In this document: positions 43,737 to 53,875 of the stretch, one piece after another
Layout of the letters: each line of letters begins with the position of its first letter
Position numbering within the stretch: the stretch's first letter is position 1
NCBI GenBank assembly: GCA_944989445.1
Contig: CALYLW010001006.1
Location: 45,124 to 109,123, forward strand
Length of the DNA stretch: 64,000 nucleotides
DNA from: Ampullaceana balthica
Taxonomy: Eukaryota; Mollusca; Gastropoda; Lymnaeidae
Reading direction: 5' to 3'
Program-made: the position numbers and the translations under genes
Notes under the pieces: model-generated
Told to the model about the DNA's origin: nothing
The model's input: the letters and a program-made list of their open reading frames with translations, nothing else
Databases searched by the model: none

Positions 43737-44480
43737 ATGATCATTCTTTCGCTTTAGCCCGCCACGTGGACCTCTGCCAGGTTTCCCCAGTTTTGTCTGT
43801 CAATGTTGGCTGCTTTCATGTCTCTTATGCATATGTCTGTATATCTGAGACGTGGCCGACCAACCGACCCTTTCCCTGTCGCCAGCTCGCTGTATAGCAA
43901 GTCCTTGGGTATGCGACCAGGTTGCATTCTCTTGACGTGTAGAAGCCATCGGAGGCATTTTTGACTTAATATGGCTGGAATACTGCTCATGCTTGCTTGA
44001 GCCAGGACCTCCATTTTGGGAAATTTCTCTTGTCATTTGATGTTTAGGATGCGGCTCAGGCATTTGACGTGGTGCCTCTTTTCATGCCTGGTATAAGTGG
44101 TCCAAGACTCGCATCCATTGAGGATTGTGCTCAGTACGCAGGCCTAATATACCTGCATGTAGCTTAGTTCTTGCTGTGAGTCTGGCATTGGACCATAATC
44201 TTTTGTTCTTTCTAGCCACAACAGTTGCTGCCTTCCCTATCCTACCACTTATCACATCTTCCATTGAGAGGGTGCTCAAGATGTTCGATCCCAGATATGT
44301 AAAACTGTCGCTAACATCACGTTTGCAGTCGTCAATGGTGATAGTGGGGAGGGAGGCAGCATCCTGTGCCATAATGTTGATTTTCTTTTTGCTAATGGTC
44401 AGGCCAAACTCTTTGCAGGCAGTGGACAAGCTGGATGCAAGGCTCTTCAGGCCGTCTGCTGTGTGAGATATTAAGGAGTC
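43737..44480 (-). pseudogene. LINE reverse transcriptase 3' half, frameshifted
   Basis: Minus strand, begins in ISHTADGLKS and STACKEFGLTISKKKINIMA (RT region after the catalytic Asp pair). It continues through DSFTYLGSNI and GKAATVVARKNKRLWSNARL, then changes frame before MEVLAQASMSSIPAILSQK, LRWLLHVKRM, GRIPKDLLYSEL and GRPRLRYTDI. This order is standard for LINEs of invertebrates. It is interrupted after the WGNLAEV region near 43740. It abuts at 44480 an opposite-strand copy of the preceding part of the same ORF. Confidence 0.88.
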
Positions 44481-45104
44481 AAGAGTGACTGCAATAACTA
44501 TCGTGGAATCTCCTCAGTAGAGTTGGAAATGCCTTCGCCCGAGTTGCATTAAGACGCCTGCAGACCATAGCTTCGCAATGTGGCTTTCGAACCAGAAGGT
44601 CAACCATAGACATGATCTTCTTTCTGTAACAGCTGCAGGAGAAATACTGGGAGCAACATATGCCTCTTTACATCGCGATCTCAACCTCTTTAAAGCTTTT
44701 GATCTTGTCAGCAGATGCGGCCCTTTCCAGATCCTAATAAAATAGGCTGCATGCCCTTTACGTCTGCTTAACATCAAGCAGTTCCACGACAACAAGCCAG
44801 GGCAAAGTGGGCTATAACGGTGCCACCTCAGAGGCTTTCCCAGTAAGTAGTGGAGTAAAACAAGGCTGCGTGCTGACACCTACTCTATTTGCAATATTCT
44901 TTTCCATCTTACTCCAGGATGCCTTCAAGAACAACAGCGAAGGGATATACATACACACTAGAAATGACGGAAGATTATTCAATATTGCCCGACTGGAGAC
45001 AAGACCATAATAAGGAAGATGTTTGCAGTGCGAACTCTTGTGTGCAGACGATGCCGCCTTAATATCTCACTCTGTGAGACGTTGTCTGAGCTGTCTCCTT
45101 CAGG
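44481..45104 (+). pseudogene. LINE reverse transcriptase 5' half, inverted relative to the 3' half
   Basis: Plus strand. Motifs in order: DCNNYRGISS, QCGFRTRRSTIDMI, DLNLFKAFDLVSRCG, then YNGATSEAFPVSSGVKQGCV, LTPTLFAIFF and the catalytic motif as LCADDAAL (usually FADD) near 45040-45060. Stops and frameshifts lie between them. The segment ends soon after ISHSVRRC, inside the region where the minus-strand half starts. Enzymatically dead. Confidence 0.87.
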
Positions 45105-45324
45105 AGATCTTCAACAGCTTCATGAGATCTTCATCAGCTTCATGAGATCTTCATCAGCTTCATGAGATCTTCATCAGCTTCATGAGATCTTCATCAGCTT
45201 CATGAGATCTTCATCAGCTTCAAAAGATCTTCATCAGCTTCATGAGATCTTCATCAGCTTCATGAGATCTTCATCAGCTTCATGAGATCTTCAACAGCTT
45301 CATGAGATCTTCATCAGCTTCACG
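45100..45324. repeat. 20-bp minisatellite at the LINE edge
   Basis: Eleven copies of CTTCATGAGATCTTCATCAG. The first copy (AGGAGATCTTCAACAGCTTC) reads as continuation of the LINE frame (LQEIFNSF), so the repeat seems to have grown from, or against, the LINE end. Confidence 0.95.
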
Positions 45325-45336
45325 CACTCTCATTTT

Positions 45337-46192
45337 GACATTATTTGACTGGACACAACTGGTGACTAAAGTGGACATTATTGGACTGGACACAACTGGT
45401 GACTTAAGTGGACATTATTGGAATGGACACAACTGGTGACTTAGGTGGACATTATTGGACTGGACACAACTGGTGACTTAGGTGGACATTATTGGACTGG
45501 ACACAACTGGTGACTTAGGTGGACATTATTGAACTGGACACAACTGGTGACTTAAGTAGACATTATTGGACTGGACACAACTGGTGACTTAAGTAGACAT
45601 TATTGGACTGGACACAACTGGTGACTTAAGTGGACATTATTGGACTGGACACAACTGGTGACTTAAGTGGACATTATTGGACTGGACACAACTGGTGACT
45701 TAAATAGACATTATTGGACTGGACACAACTGGTGACTTAAGTGGACATTATTGGACTGGACACAACTGGTGACTTAAGTGGACATTATTGGACTGGACAC
45801 AACTGGTGACTTAAGTGGACATTATTGGACTGGACACAACTGGTGACTTAAGTGGACATTATTGGACTGGACACAACTGGTGACTTAAGTAGACATTATT
45901 GGACTGGACACAACTGGTGACTTAGGTGGACATTATTGAACTGGACACAACTGGTGACTTAGGTGGACATTATTGGACTGGACACAACTGGTGACTTAAG
46001 TAGACATTATTGGACTGGACACAACTGGTGACTTAAGTAGACATTATTGGACTGGACACAACTGGTGACTTAAGTGGACATTATTGGACTGGACACAACT
46101 GGTGACTTAGGTGGACATTATTGGACTGGACACAACTGGTGACTTAAGTGGACATTATTGGACTGGACACAACTGGTGACTTAAGCAGACAT
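45337..46192. repeat. 37-bp minisatellite
   Basis: About 23 copies of GGACTGGACACAACTGGTGA plus CTTAAGTGGACATTATT. Variants AAGTAGAC and AGGTGGAC alternate along the array. Confidence 0.97.
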
Positions 46193-46443
46193 GGACGGAA
46201 TAAAATTGTGTAGTGTTTTCTTAAATAATGTAAGCTTTCCCTGAAGTAATAAAAATGCAGTTTATTTTACTCACGCAGATCTCATATCATAATTTTTTTT
46301 ATCGATTTCATCAAATTTGCCAAAAATCAAATCTTATATAAAATCAACAAACTATTCTCAAATGATCATGACTAATCTACAGATATATTTATGAGAAGTC
46401 TTATATTCCAGGAATAATATCTCACTTTAATCAAATATTCGGA
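46193..46443. other. Unassigned AT-rich spacer
   Basis: No gene or repeat is seen between two minisatellites. Confidence 0.6.
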
Positions 46444-46966
46444 TTAAATGATGTTTATGGTCAATGTGACATGCCATCAAATGATGTTTAGGTCAATGTG
46501 ACATGCCATCAAATGATGTTTAGGTCAATGTGACATGCCATCAAATGATGTTTAGGTCAATGTGACATGCCATCAAATGATGTTTAGGTCAATGTGACAT
46601 GCCATCAAATGATGTTTAGGTCAATGTGACATGCCATCAAATGATGTTTAGGTCAATGTGACATGCCATCAAATGATGTTTATGGTCCATGTGACATGCC
46701 ATCAAATGATGTTTATGGTCAATGTGACATGCCATCAAATGATGTTTAGGGTCAATGTGACATGCCATTAAATAATGTTTAGGTCAATGTGACATGCCAT
46801 TAAATAATGTTTGGGTCAATGTGACATGCCATTAAATAATGTTTGGGTTTACCTATAATGCCATTAAATAATGTTTGGGTCAATGTGACATGCCATTAAA
46901 TAATGTTTGGGTTTACCTATAATGCCATTAAATAATGTTTGGGTTTACCTATAATGCCGTTAAATG
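46444..46966. repeat. 32-bp minisatellite with two unit types
   Basis: About 16 units. The first type has CAAATGATGTTTAGGTCAAT then GTGACATGCCAT. From about 46770 units become TAAATAATGTTTGGG and alternate between GTCAATGTGACATGCCAT and TTTACCTATAATGCCAT. Confidence 0.95.
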
Positions 46967-47235
46967 AAAATATAAAAACAAAATTCCTCTCCTAACATAA
47001 GAGACTTAAAATGATTTTAGAGTTGACAGCTTCCCAGCCTTAAGAAATTTAAGTGATAGCCATTTATATATTAACTCAACGTACTTTATAAGATTACTTT
47101 AGGCCATTTACAAGTTACTAGTTTATATTAAATATCATTTTAATTTGGGCATTATTCGGGACTCATTTTGGTGGGTCCAGTCTTTTGAGGGACATAACGT
47201 TTTGTGGATCCAATACTTCGTGGAAACAGTATACC
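46967..47235. other. Unassigned AT-rich spacer
   Basis: No features are seen. Confidence 0.6.
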
Positions 47236-47414
47236 ATGGAAGTTAATCTTAATTACTAACCCTATTCATTGTTTAAGATGGAAGCTAATCTTAATTACTA
47301 ACCCTATTCATGGTTTAAGATGGAAGTTAATCTTAATTACTAACCCTATTCATTGTTTAAGATGGAAGTTAATCTTAATTACTAACCCTATTCATGGTTT
47401 AAGATGGAAGTTAA
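47236..47414. repeat. 42-bp minisatellite
   Basis: Just over four copies of GAAGTTAATCTTAATTACTA plus ACCCTATTCATGGTTTAAGATG. The unit alternates CATTG and CATGG. Its length, divisible by three, leaves an 80-codon frame open. Confidence 0.95.
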
Positions 47415-48029
47415 AGTTCTCTCCCAAAACCTTATTCTCCATGTAGGCCCAATTGTCATGCTCATTTTGAATAAATTAAATTTTGTTCGTATCGGAAATT
47501 TTCGGAGACAGTCCCTAATAATGCCCAAATAAAAATTATATTTAATATTAACTAGTAACTTGGAGATTACGCCCAGAACAATTTTGATCAAGCACACAAC
47601 TATTAGGCTGAGTTCCCAAGGAGATTACTTTTACACAAAGTTAGAACAAGCAACAGTTCTTTCTCTAAATATAAATTCCATTACATTCCAGAAATACTTA
47701 AAATACGATTTCACAATCAGTCGCTTCGGAAGTTAATTCAAACTGAGCTCCCTTTTGTTGTTAAATAATTTTTGCTATGATATATTTAAAAAAAAAGCTA
47801 CATTGTTATTATTCGATCACTGCAGCTTACATGTTGCTGCTAATTCATCTCGAAAATGCCGTTGGATTAAACGTAAAAAAAGTAATGAATGTCTTAGACC
47901 TTCAATTATCGATAAAATAAGTTACACGCAAACACCGAAACATGTATCTGTAACACTTCGGTTAACTTCGGGGATTATTTGTCAAAAACGCTCTAAAGCA
48001 ATTATTCAGTTTAAGTTAGGTTTGTTAAT
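47415..48029. other. Unassigned sequence
   Basis: A 97-codon plus-strand frame (47755-48048) is not recognised. No repeats stand out. Confidence 0.55.
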
Positions 48030-48655
48030 TTGGTTTTTTTTTGGTTAACAGATTATTGGTTATGTAAATCCGATTTTAAACCGGTTATCGTTATACCGCT
48101 GACTTCATAGAAATATATTCTTATAAGGCGAATATGACGTGGAATAAGGAAATGACGTCACAGTTTTCGTTGAAATAAGAAAATGCCGTCCCAAGCAGAG
48201 GTGTTTTTAGGGTTGGCGAAGATGGCGTGGAAACTGTGGAATTACTAAATGATGTCACATGCAATGCGTAATGTGGGGAATAGCATTTTTAGTCTAGACT
48301 ACATCATGATTTCGACAATAGTGACTGCATTTATTACCGCTATTTTTGTCCATTTCCGACATCAACGAAGTTAATGACGTCAAACTTTTCGGCAAAAAAT
48401 AAATGTATTAATTTACAAACACACTGCACGGAGCGCTCAAAACTTATAAGTAGCACCTTGACCTTGGCGGCCATATTTGATGAAAAAGTCAGCAAATGCT
48501 GGAGTAAATTTTGTTCGAATAATTTTTGAAGTTTTCTGTACTGAAATGATTTTTAAAGAAAATTAAATTTGGATTATCGTTTTGGGAGATTTTAAAAACG
48601 ATTATCGCTTTCAAAAACCGATAATCGGATTACCGATTATCTTTTAACAACCCCA
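48030..48655. mobile_element. Degenerate hAT-like miniature element
   Basis: The right end, read on the minus strand, is GGGGTTGTTAAAAGATAATC followed by GGTAATCCGATTATCGG. The left end has GGTTAACAGATTATTGGTTA and CCGATTTTAAACCGGTTATC. These are imperfect inverted termini of the GGGGTTGTTAA type seen in some hAT MITEs. The target duplication is unclear and the left boundary is uncertain. Confidence 0.4.
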
Positions 48656-49194
48656 CTTTAAAACAAATCAATTATTCATTAAAACGTGAAAGTGAACTAA
48701 ACTTTAGATTAGATAGCCAGCACTTGACCAACACTGAATCACATGCAATCTTTAACTACGACCATGCATTTTTAAACATTGTTTTTGCAACTGTAAAATG
48801 GATCGAGTGCTTGTAATTGGTTCCCATCAATTATTAAAACTTGTAAAAAGTTTGGCATTTCCTTTCTTTCTTTCCTTATTTGTTTGTTAGCAATAATTGT
48901 TAGAGACGAATAGTGCGAAGTGCGAAGTTCAAGCTGGAAATCACACCACGACGTTGTGCTTAATTTGATTTACATCCTGGAAGTAAAAAAAAAGGATTAT
49001 GATTTTAATCACGATACGGAAAAATGTACGGTGTCTCAGTAATTTGTTTTTATGTCAGGTAACGTCTGCCCGACTTACGGAAAGTCTATTATCACAGTGC
49101 GACGGCGACAATAAGATTTTACAATGTGTATTATTTGTTCACTGGTAACTGAAACAGGATTTGTTATTGATTGTTTGAAATGTTCGGTGAAGTA
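48656..49194. other. Downstream flank of the kinase gene
   Basis: No gene is seen. A 70-bp region near 48890-48960 contains GTGCGAAGTGCGAAGTTC, a small duplication. Confidence 0.55.
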
Positions 49195-49200
49195 TTTATT
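49195..49200 (-). terminator. Candidate polyadenylation signal of the kinase gene
   Basis: AATAAA on the minus strand about 50 bp after the stop codon at 49251. Position fits a short 3' UTR. No other evidence. Confidence 0.35.
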
Positions 49201-49250
49201 TAGACATCACATTTACAAACATATCTTTGAGTCTCAGCAACCTTCAATCT

Positions 49251-50345
49251 TTAACTTTGCGTTGAAGACATATCAAAGAAAGCTTTTCCCAAAAATTGAA
49301 TCTGTTCACACAATTCTTTTCTTCCGTGTGCTTCATTTTCAACTGTTCTGGAATGGCCAGAGGTGATTTCTCCAAGGTTGGGTTGTGTATCTGGGTCTGG
49401 AGTGACCACACCGGCACTTATGGTTGTTAAGTCTGTATGTCGCCTGTCACCATCACCCTGGTCAGTGTCCATTGACGTCACGCAGCTGGGCACTTGTTGA
49501 GAAGGCGGATTGGTCTGATCATGAGCGTAGTTTTGGGGCATTTCTTCCTGCTGCCTTCCACTGAAAACCTGTGTGTATTGTATGGTAGAGCTATTGAATA
49601 CACTGAAAGGCGAATTTGTGTCTAGTGAATGACATGAAGGTATTATGGCAGAGAGACCCAGGTCATGTACGGCTATGGCCGTGTACACTGTCAGTGGGTT
49701 ATCGTTGGGACCACCGGTCAGTGACTCTGTTTGTGGGTCGGGGATCAGTTGTGTTCTCGAGCCGACCGAGGCGTCGTATTCAACTGGACTCGTCTCGTCG
49801 ATGGTCTCCATCTTGATCCCGTCGAAGCAAACGGAGAAGTCACGTGGTCTGAAGTCCAAGCTCCGGCTGGCCAACTCGTCGAAAAGTAAACACGTTGGCT
49901 GGCCAAGGCTGTTTGCCCGAGTTTCCTGGCGTATTTCAAAGCTCTGTTCTCTCGCTGACATTCTTTCGGAGGTCTGCTCTATCTGAGTTAAATGTACGAG
50001 ATTGGTAACCCCATTACAACCAAGACCCACATCATCACTGCAGGTGTCACAAATAATATCATTTTCTCTGATTATGTTGTCAAATGTTGAGGACGACTCT
50101 GGGTCTCCCAGAATTGGCTTCCCCGGGTCCAGTACACCAACAGCAATCGTTGGAGGCTGCTGTAGCTGGAGTGGGACCTGTCGGTTCAAACGATTCCTGT
50201 AGTCTGTGAGGTACTTTACCAGGCGCTCGAAGACGATCCGCTGCCTTGGGTCTTTCTTCCAGCAGCCCAGCATGACGTGGTAGACAGTTGACGGACAGTC
50301 CTCAGGTCTCTGGAGGAGGATACCTTGATCCAGGAAGTGGATGAC
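49251..50345 (-). CDS. Receptor tyrosine kinase, last coding exon (end of C-lobe and tail)
   Basis: The acceptor is TGATCCCCAG|GTCATC in phase 0. The exon gives 364 residues to a stop at 49251. The first 50 or so complete the kinase C-lobe: VIHFLDQGILLQRPEDCP, then VYHVMLGCWKKDPRQR with the conserved CW and the buried Arg. About 300 residues of low-homology Ser/Thr/Pro/Gln-rich cytoplasmic tail follow, with possible phosphotyrosine sites at SPVEYDAS and NPLTVYTA. The frame is fully open, unlike a pseudogene. By sequence feel the C-lobe is nearest the Trk/ROR/MuSK group; I do not assign a member. It would signal at the plasma membrane through tyrosine phosphorylation. Confidence 0.85.
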   Translation of the reverse strand, partial: VIHFLDQGILLQRPEDCPSTVYHVMLGCWKKDPRQRIVFERLVKYLTDYRNRLNRQVPLQLQQPPTIAVGVLDPGKPILGDPESSSTFDNIIRENDIICDTCSDDVGLGCNGVTNLVHLTQIEQTSERMSAREQSFEIRQETRANSLGQPTCLLFDELASRSLDFRPRDFSVCFDGIKMETIDETSPVEYDASVGSRTQLIPDPQTESLTGGPNDNPLTVYTAIAVHDLGLSAIIPSCHSLDTNSPFSVFNSSTIQYTQVFSGRQQEEMPQNYAHDQTNPPSQQVPSCVTSMDTDQGDGDRRHTDLTTISAGVVTPDPDTQPNLGEITSGHSRTVENEAHGRKELCEQIQFLGKAFFDMSSTQS

Positions 50346-50390
50346 CTGGGGATCAGATGGACACAAAGGTAATCACAAGAGTGACTTATT

Positions 50391-50884
50391 ACATTCACAC
50401 TAGTGATGGCACCAATCAAATGTGTCACATTCACACTAGTGATGACACCAATCAAGTGTGTCACATTCACACTAGTGATGGCACCAATCAAAAGTTTCAC
50501 ATTCACACTAGTGATGGCACCAATCAAATGTGTCACATTCACACTAGTGATGGCACCAATCAAATGTGTCACATTCACACTAGTGATAGCACCAATCAAA
50601 AGTTTCACATTCACACTAGTGATGGCACCAATCAAATGTGTCACATTCACACTAGTGATGGCAGCAATCAAAAGTTTCACATTCACACTAGTGATGGCAC
50701 CAATCAAATGTGTCACATTCACACTAGTGATGGCACCAATCAAATGTATCACATTCACACTAGTGATGGCACCAATCAAATGTGTCACATTCACACTAGT
50801 GATGGCACCAATCAAATGTGTCACATTCAGGCTAGTGATGGCACCGATCAGACTTATCATATTCACACTAGGGATGACACCAAT
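50391..50884. repeat. 36-bp minisatellite in kinase intron
   Basis: About 13.5 copies of ACATTCACACTAGTGATGGC plus ACCAATCAAATGTGTC, in the intron between the last two exons. Units with AAAAGTTTC and AAATGTGTC are interspersed. Both strands show long open frames because 36 is divisible by three. These are not genes. Confidence 0.96.
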
Positions 50885-51059
50885 GAAGATTATTACTTGT
50901 CATTGCACGAACGAAGTTTGAAATTATGTTACTTTTATCTATTATATATATGTGACTATGTCCATCTTAACTTTGGGTCTGTCTGTCTATCTCTCTTACA
51001 TGTATGTCTTTCTAACTGTCGGGTTTTACGTTTGTCATTGTCTCTATCTTCTTCTCTGA

Positions 51060-51297
51060 TATTCTTTCTGACAATCTTTCTAACAGTATTTATGTCCGCC
51101 TGTCTTTCAGTTTTTCTATCTGTCACGATGCTCTTCTTTCTGACAATCTTTCTGACAGTATTTATGTCCGCCTGTCTTTCAGTTTTTCTATCTGTCACGA
51201 TGCTCTTCTCCTCTGACAATAATTCTGACAGTATTTATGTCCGCCTGTCCTTCAGTTTTTCTATCTGTCATGATGCTCTTCTGTCTGACAGTAAATC
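51060..51297. repeat. 72-bp tandem repeat in kinase intron
   Basis: Just over three copies, starting near 51069, 51141 and 51214, with TTTATGTCCGCCTGTCTTTC and TTTTTCTATCTGTCACGATG. It lies next to the donor of the penultimate exon. Confidence 0.92.
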
Positions 51298-51332
51298 TTC
51301 GAGTTGAAACATTGACCTTCCGGTGAACTGAC

Positions 51333-51491
51333 CTCCTCATTAGTATGACCACAGTATGGCTGCTTTCCAAAGCTGAAGATCTCCCACAACACCACACCGT
51401 ACGCCCAGATGTCTGACTCACAGGTGAACCGTCCGTACTTAATGGCCTCTGGGGACATCCAACGGACGGGAAGCATTCGGGAACCACCGAT
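51333..51491 (-). CDS. Receptor tyrosine kinase, penultimate exon (activation-segment end to helix G)
   Basis: The acceptor is GTCTGCCTAG|ATCGGT and the donor is GAGGAG|GTCAGT, phase 0 at both ends, 53 codons. It encodes [40 protein letters not shown] and [12 protein letters not shown] followed by (S)PE is the tyrosine-kinase P+1 loop and APE motif, with Ser for Ala. DIWAYG carries the invariant helix F Asp. Joining to the next exon gives EE|VIHF, restoring the normal helix G sequence. The catalytic loop and N-lobe exons were not found in this window and must lie further upstream, probably beyond 64 kb. Confidence 0.9.
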
Positions 51492-51539
51492 CTAGGCAGA
51501 CGGCAAAACATCATTGTTGGGTTAGCTTGTGGCTCAAGG

Positions 51540-52613
51540 GAAATGGGATATGAAAAACTTTGGTAGGTTAGTGAGTGGATATCAGGAAATGGGATATGAA
51601 AAACTTTGGTAGGTTAGTGAGTGGATATCAGGAAATGGGATAAGAAAAACTTTGGTAGGTTAGTGAGTGGATATCAGGAAATGGGATATGAAAAACTTTG
51701 GTAGGTTAGTGAGTGGATATCAGGAAATGGGATATGAAAAACTTTGGTAGGTTAGTGAGTGGATATCAGGAAATGGGATATGATAAACTTTGGTAGGTTA
51801 GTGAGTGGATATCAGGACATGGGATATGAAAAGCTTTGGTAGGTTAGTGAGTGGATATCAGGACATGGGATATGAAAAACTTTGGTAGGTTAGTGAGTGG
51901 ATATCAGGACATGGGATATGAAAAACTTTGGTAGGTTAGTGAGTGGATATCAGGACATGGGATATGAAAAACTTTGGTAGGTTAGTGAGTGGATATCAGG
52001 ACATGGGATATGAAAAACTTTGGTAGGTTAGTGAGTGGATATCAGGACATGGGATATGAAAAACTTTGGTAGATTAGTGAGTGGATATCAGGACATGGGA
52101 TATGAAAAACTTTGGTAGGTTAGTGAGTGGATATCAGGACATGGGATATGAAAACCTTTGGTAGGTTAGTGAGTGGATATCAGGACATGGGATATGAAAA
52201 ACTTTGGTAGGTTAGTGAGTGGATATCAGGACATGGGATATGAAAAACTTTGGTAGGTTAGTGAGTGGATATCAGGACATGGGATATGAAAAGCTTTGGT
52301 AGGTTAGTGAGTGGATATCAGGACATGGGATATGAAAAGCTTTGGTAGGTTAGTGAGTGAATATCAGGACATGGGATATGAAAAACTTTGGTAGGTTAGT
52401 GAGTGGATATCAGGACATGGGATATGAAAAACTTTGGTAGGTTAGTGAGTGGATATCAGGACATGGGATATGAAAAACTTTGGTAGGTTAGTGAGTGGAT
52501 ATCAGGACATGGGATATGAAAAACTTTGGTAGGTTAGTGAGTGGATATCAGGACATGGGATATGAAAAACTTTGGTAGGTTAGTGAGTGGATATCAGGAA
52601 ATGGGATATGAAA
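51540..52613. repeat. 46-bp minisatellite upstream of the kinase exon
   Basis: About 23 copies of GGGATATGAAAAACTTTGGT, AGGTTAGTGAGTGGATATCA and GGACAT. The first six units and the last have GGAAAT, and the middle block has GGACAT. It lies in the intron upstream of the penultimate exon. Confidence 0.97.
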
Positions 52614-52768
52614 CATTGTTTGTTGTTGGTATTTTCGACGCGGGGGGGGGCGGGTTGGTGGTGGTGGTATACTTTAAGATGAGAATATATGACAGTATTG
52701 GCAATACAGTATAAATTCAAAGTACATGTATATTTAAAAATGTAAACACCATTAAAGGTAACGCATCC
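52614..52768. other. Spacer with G-rich run
   Basis: Short unique sequence with a GGGGGGGGCGGG run. No gene. Confidence 0.6.
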
Positions 52769-52977
52769 ATGTCGGGGTATGTATCTAGTATGTACCCCAG
52801 TATGAGCTACCTGTTCATGTCGGGGTATGTATCTAGTATGTACCCCAGTATGAGCTACCTGTCCATGTCGGGGTATGTATTTAGTATGTACCAGACTATG
52901 AGCTACCTGTCCATGTCGGGATATGTATCTAGTATGTACCAGAGTATGAGCTACCTGTCCATGTCGTGGTATGTATC
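52769..52977. repeat. 48-bp minisatellite
   Basis: Just over four copies of GTATGTATCTAGTATGTACC, CCAGTATGAGCTACCTGTCC and ATGTCGGG. Open in frame on the plus strand (Met-Ser-Gly-Tyr-Val repeats). Not a gene by itself. Confidence 0.95.
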
Positions 52978-53875
52978 ACAATGGATGCCTCGACTCGTGC
53001 CCCAATGTTAGCTCATGCTAAACTTGGTCCTAGATTTAATGGAGGCGGCTTTTTCCAAATCATATCGAACAATTAAATAATTCGCAAGTCTCCGCCAATA
53101 GATCTGTTACGATCTTATCTGAACACGCAGATACAATTACAGACAACTCTACTTGACATTGACAGGAAATAACGTGCAAACAATATCCGGTCTGATTTAG
53201 GGGGCATTACAATTTGTGCGTCTAGCGTGCCCCATGCTTCTCATCCCGCCTTCTGACATTAAGCAGATTTCTGGCTTATTTCACACCGTCTGCTTGTGTT
53301 GCTCGTATGCCAAAGGCTCATGTCGGGGAGCATGTCAATTTCAGATGTATCTGTCAATCATGGCTCACGGTTAGCAGCGGGGACAGGGCTGCCGGTCATA
53401 CGCACGTTATGCCACTCGCTGTTTCTAGTGATGGACACGGGCTTAGTCCTCGGGAGAGAGCTCGTTACGGAACATACAACAGGAGTCTATAGGACGTGTG
53501 GCTTAACAAAGACCTTGAAAGTTTGTGTTTTTTTAATCGTAATGCTGTCAAATATATTTATGAAATATGGATTTAAAAGACAATAAGAGCAACACATAAT
53601 TTAGACTAGTTTGAAGCCAGAACCTTGAAAATAGAAACAAATCAGTTAAAAATGAAAACCCCCACATGTTTCATAATGCAAAATGAAAGCTCTCTTTAAA
53701 AGTGTGATCTACCAAAATTTTTACTGAAGGCATTGGCACATGTTGGTTTAAGGTCAAAATTAGTTTGGTTGTGTGAAATCACAAAATATGATATGTCTAC
53801 TCCATGGTCATCAAACGGTTGCGAGTTAATTAATAAACAGCGACTCATTGTATGGCACACATCAACAAGCAATGA
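52978..53875. other. Unassigned sequence with one unexplained plus-strand frame
   Basis: The frame at 53307-53492 reads from MPKAHVGEHVNFRCICQSWL to GTYNRSL and stop, with balanced composition that does not look like repeat. I recognise no family. An overlapping frame also exists, so I do not call a gene. The rest is AT-rich. Confidence 0.45.

Noticed and set aside
53307..53492. Frame ending GTYNRSL as a possible gene or transposon fragment
   Set aside because: Composition looks protein-like, but I cannot name a family and no gene context exists; left as unassigned.
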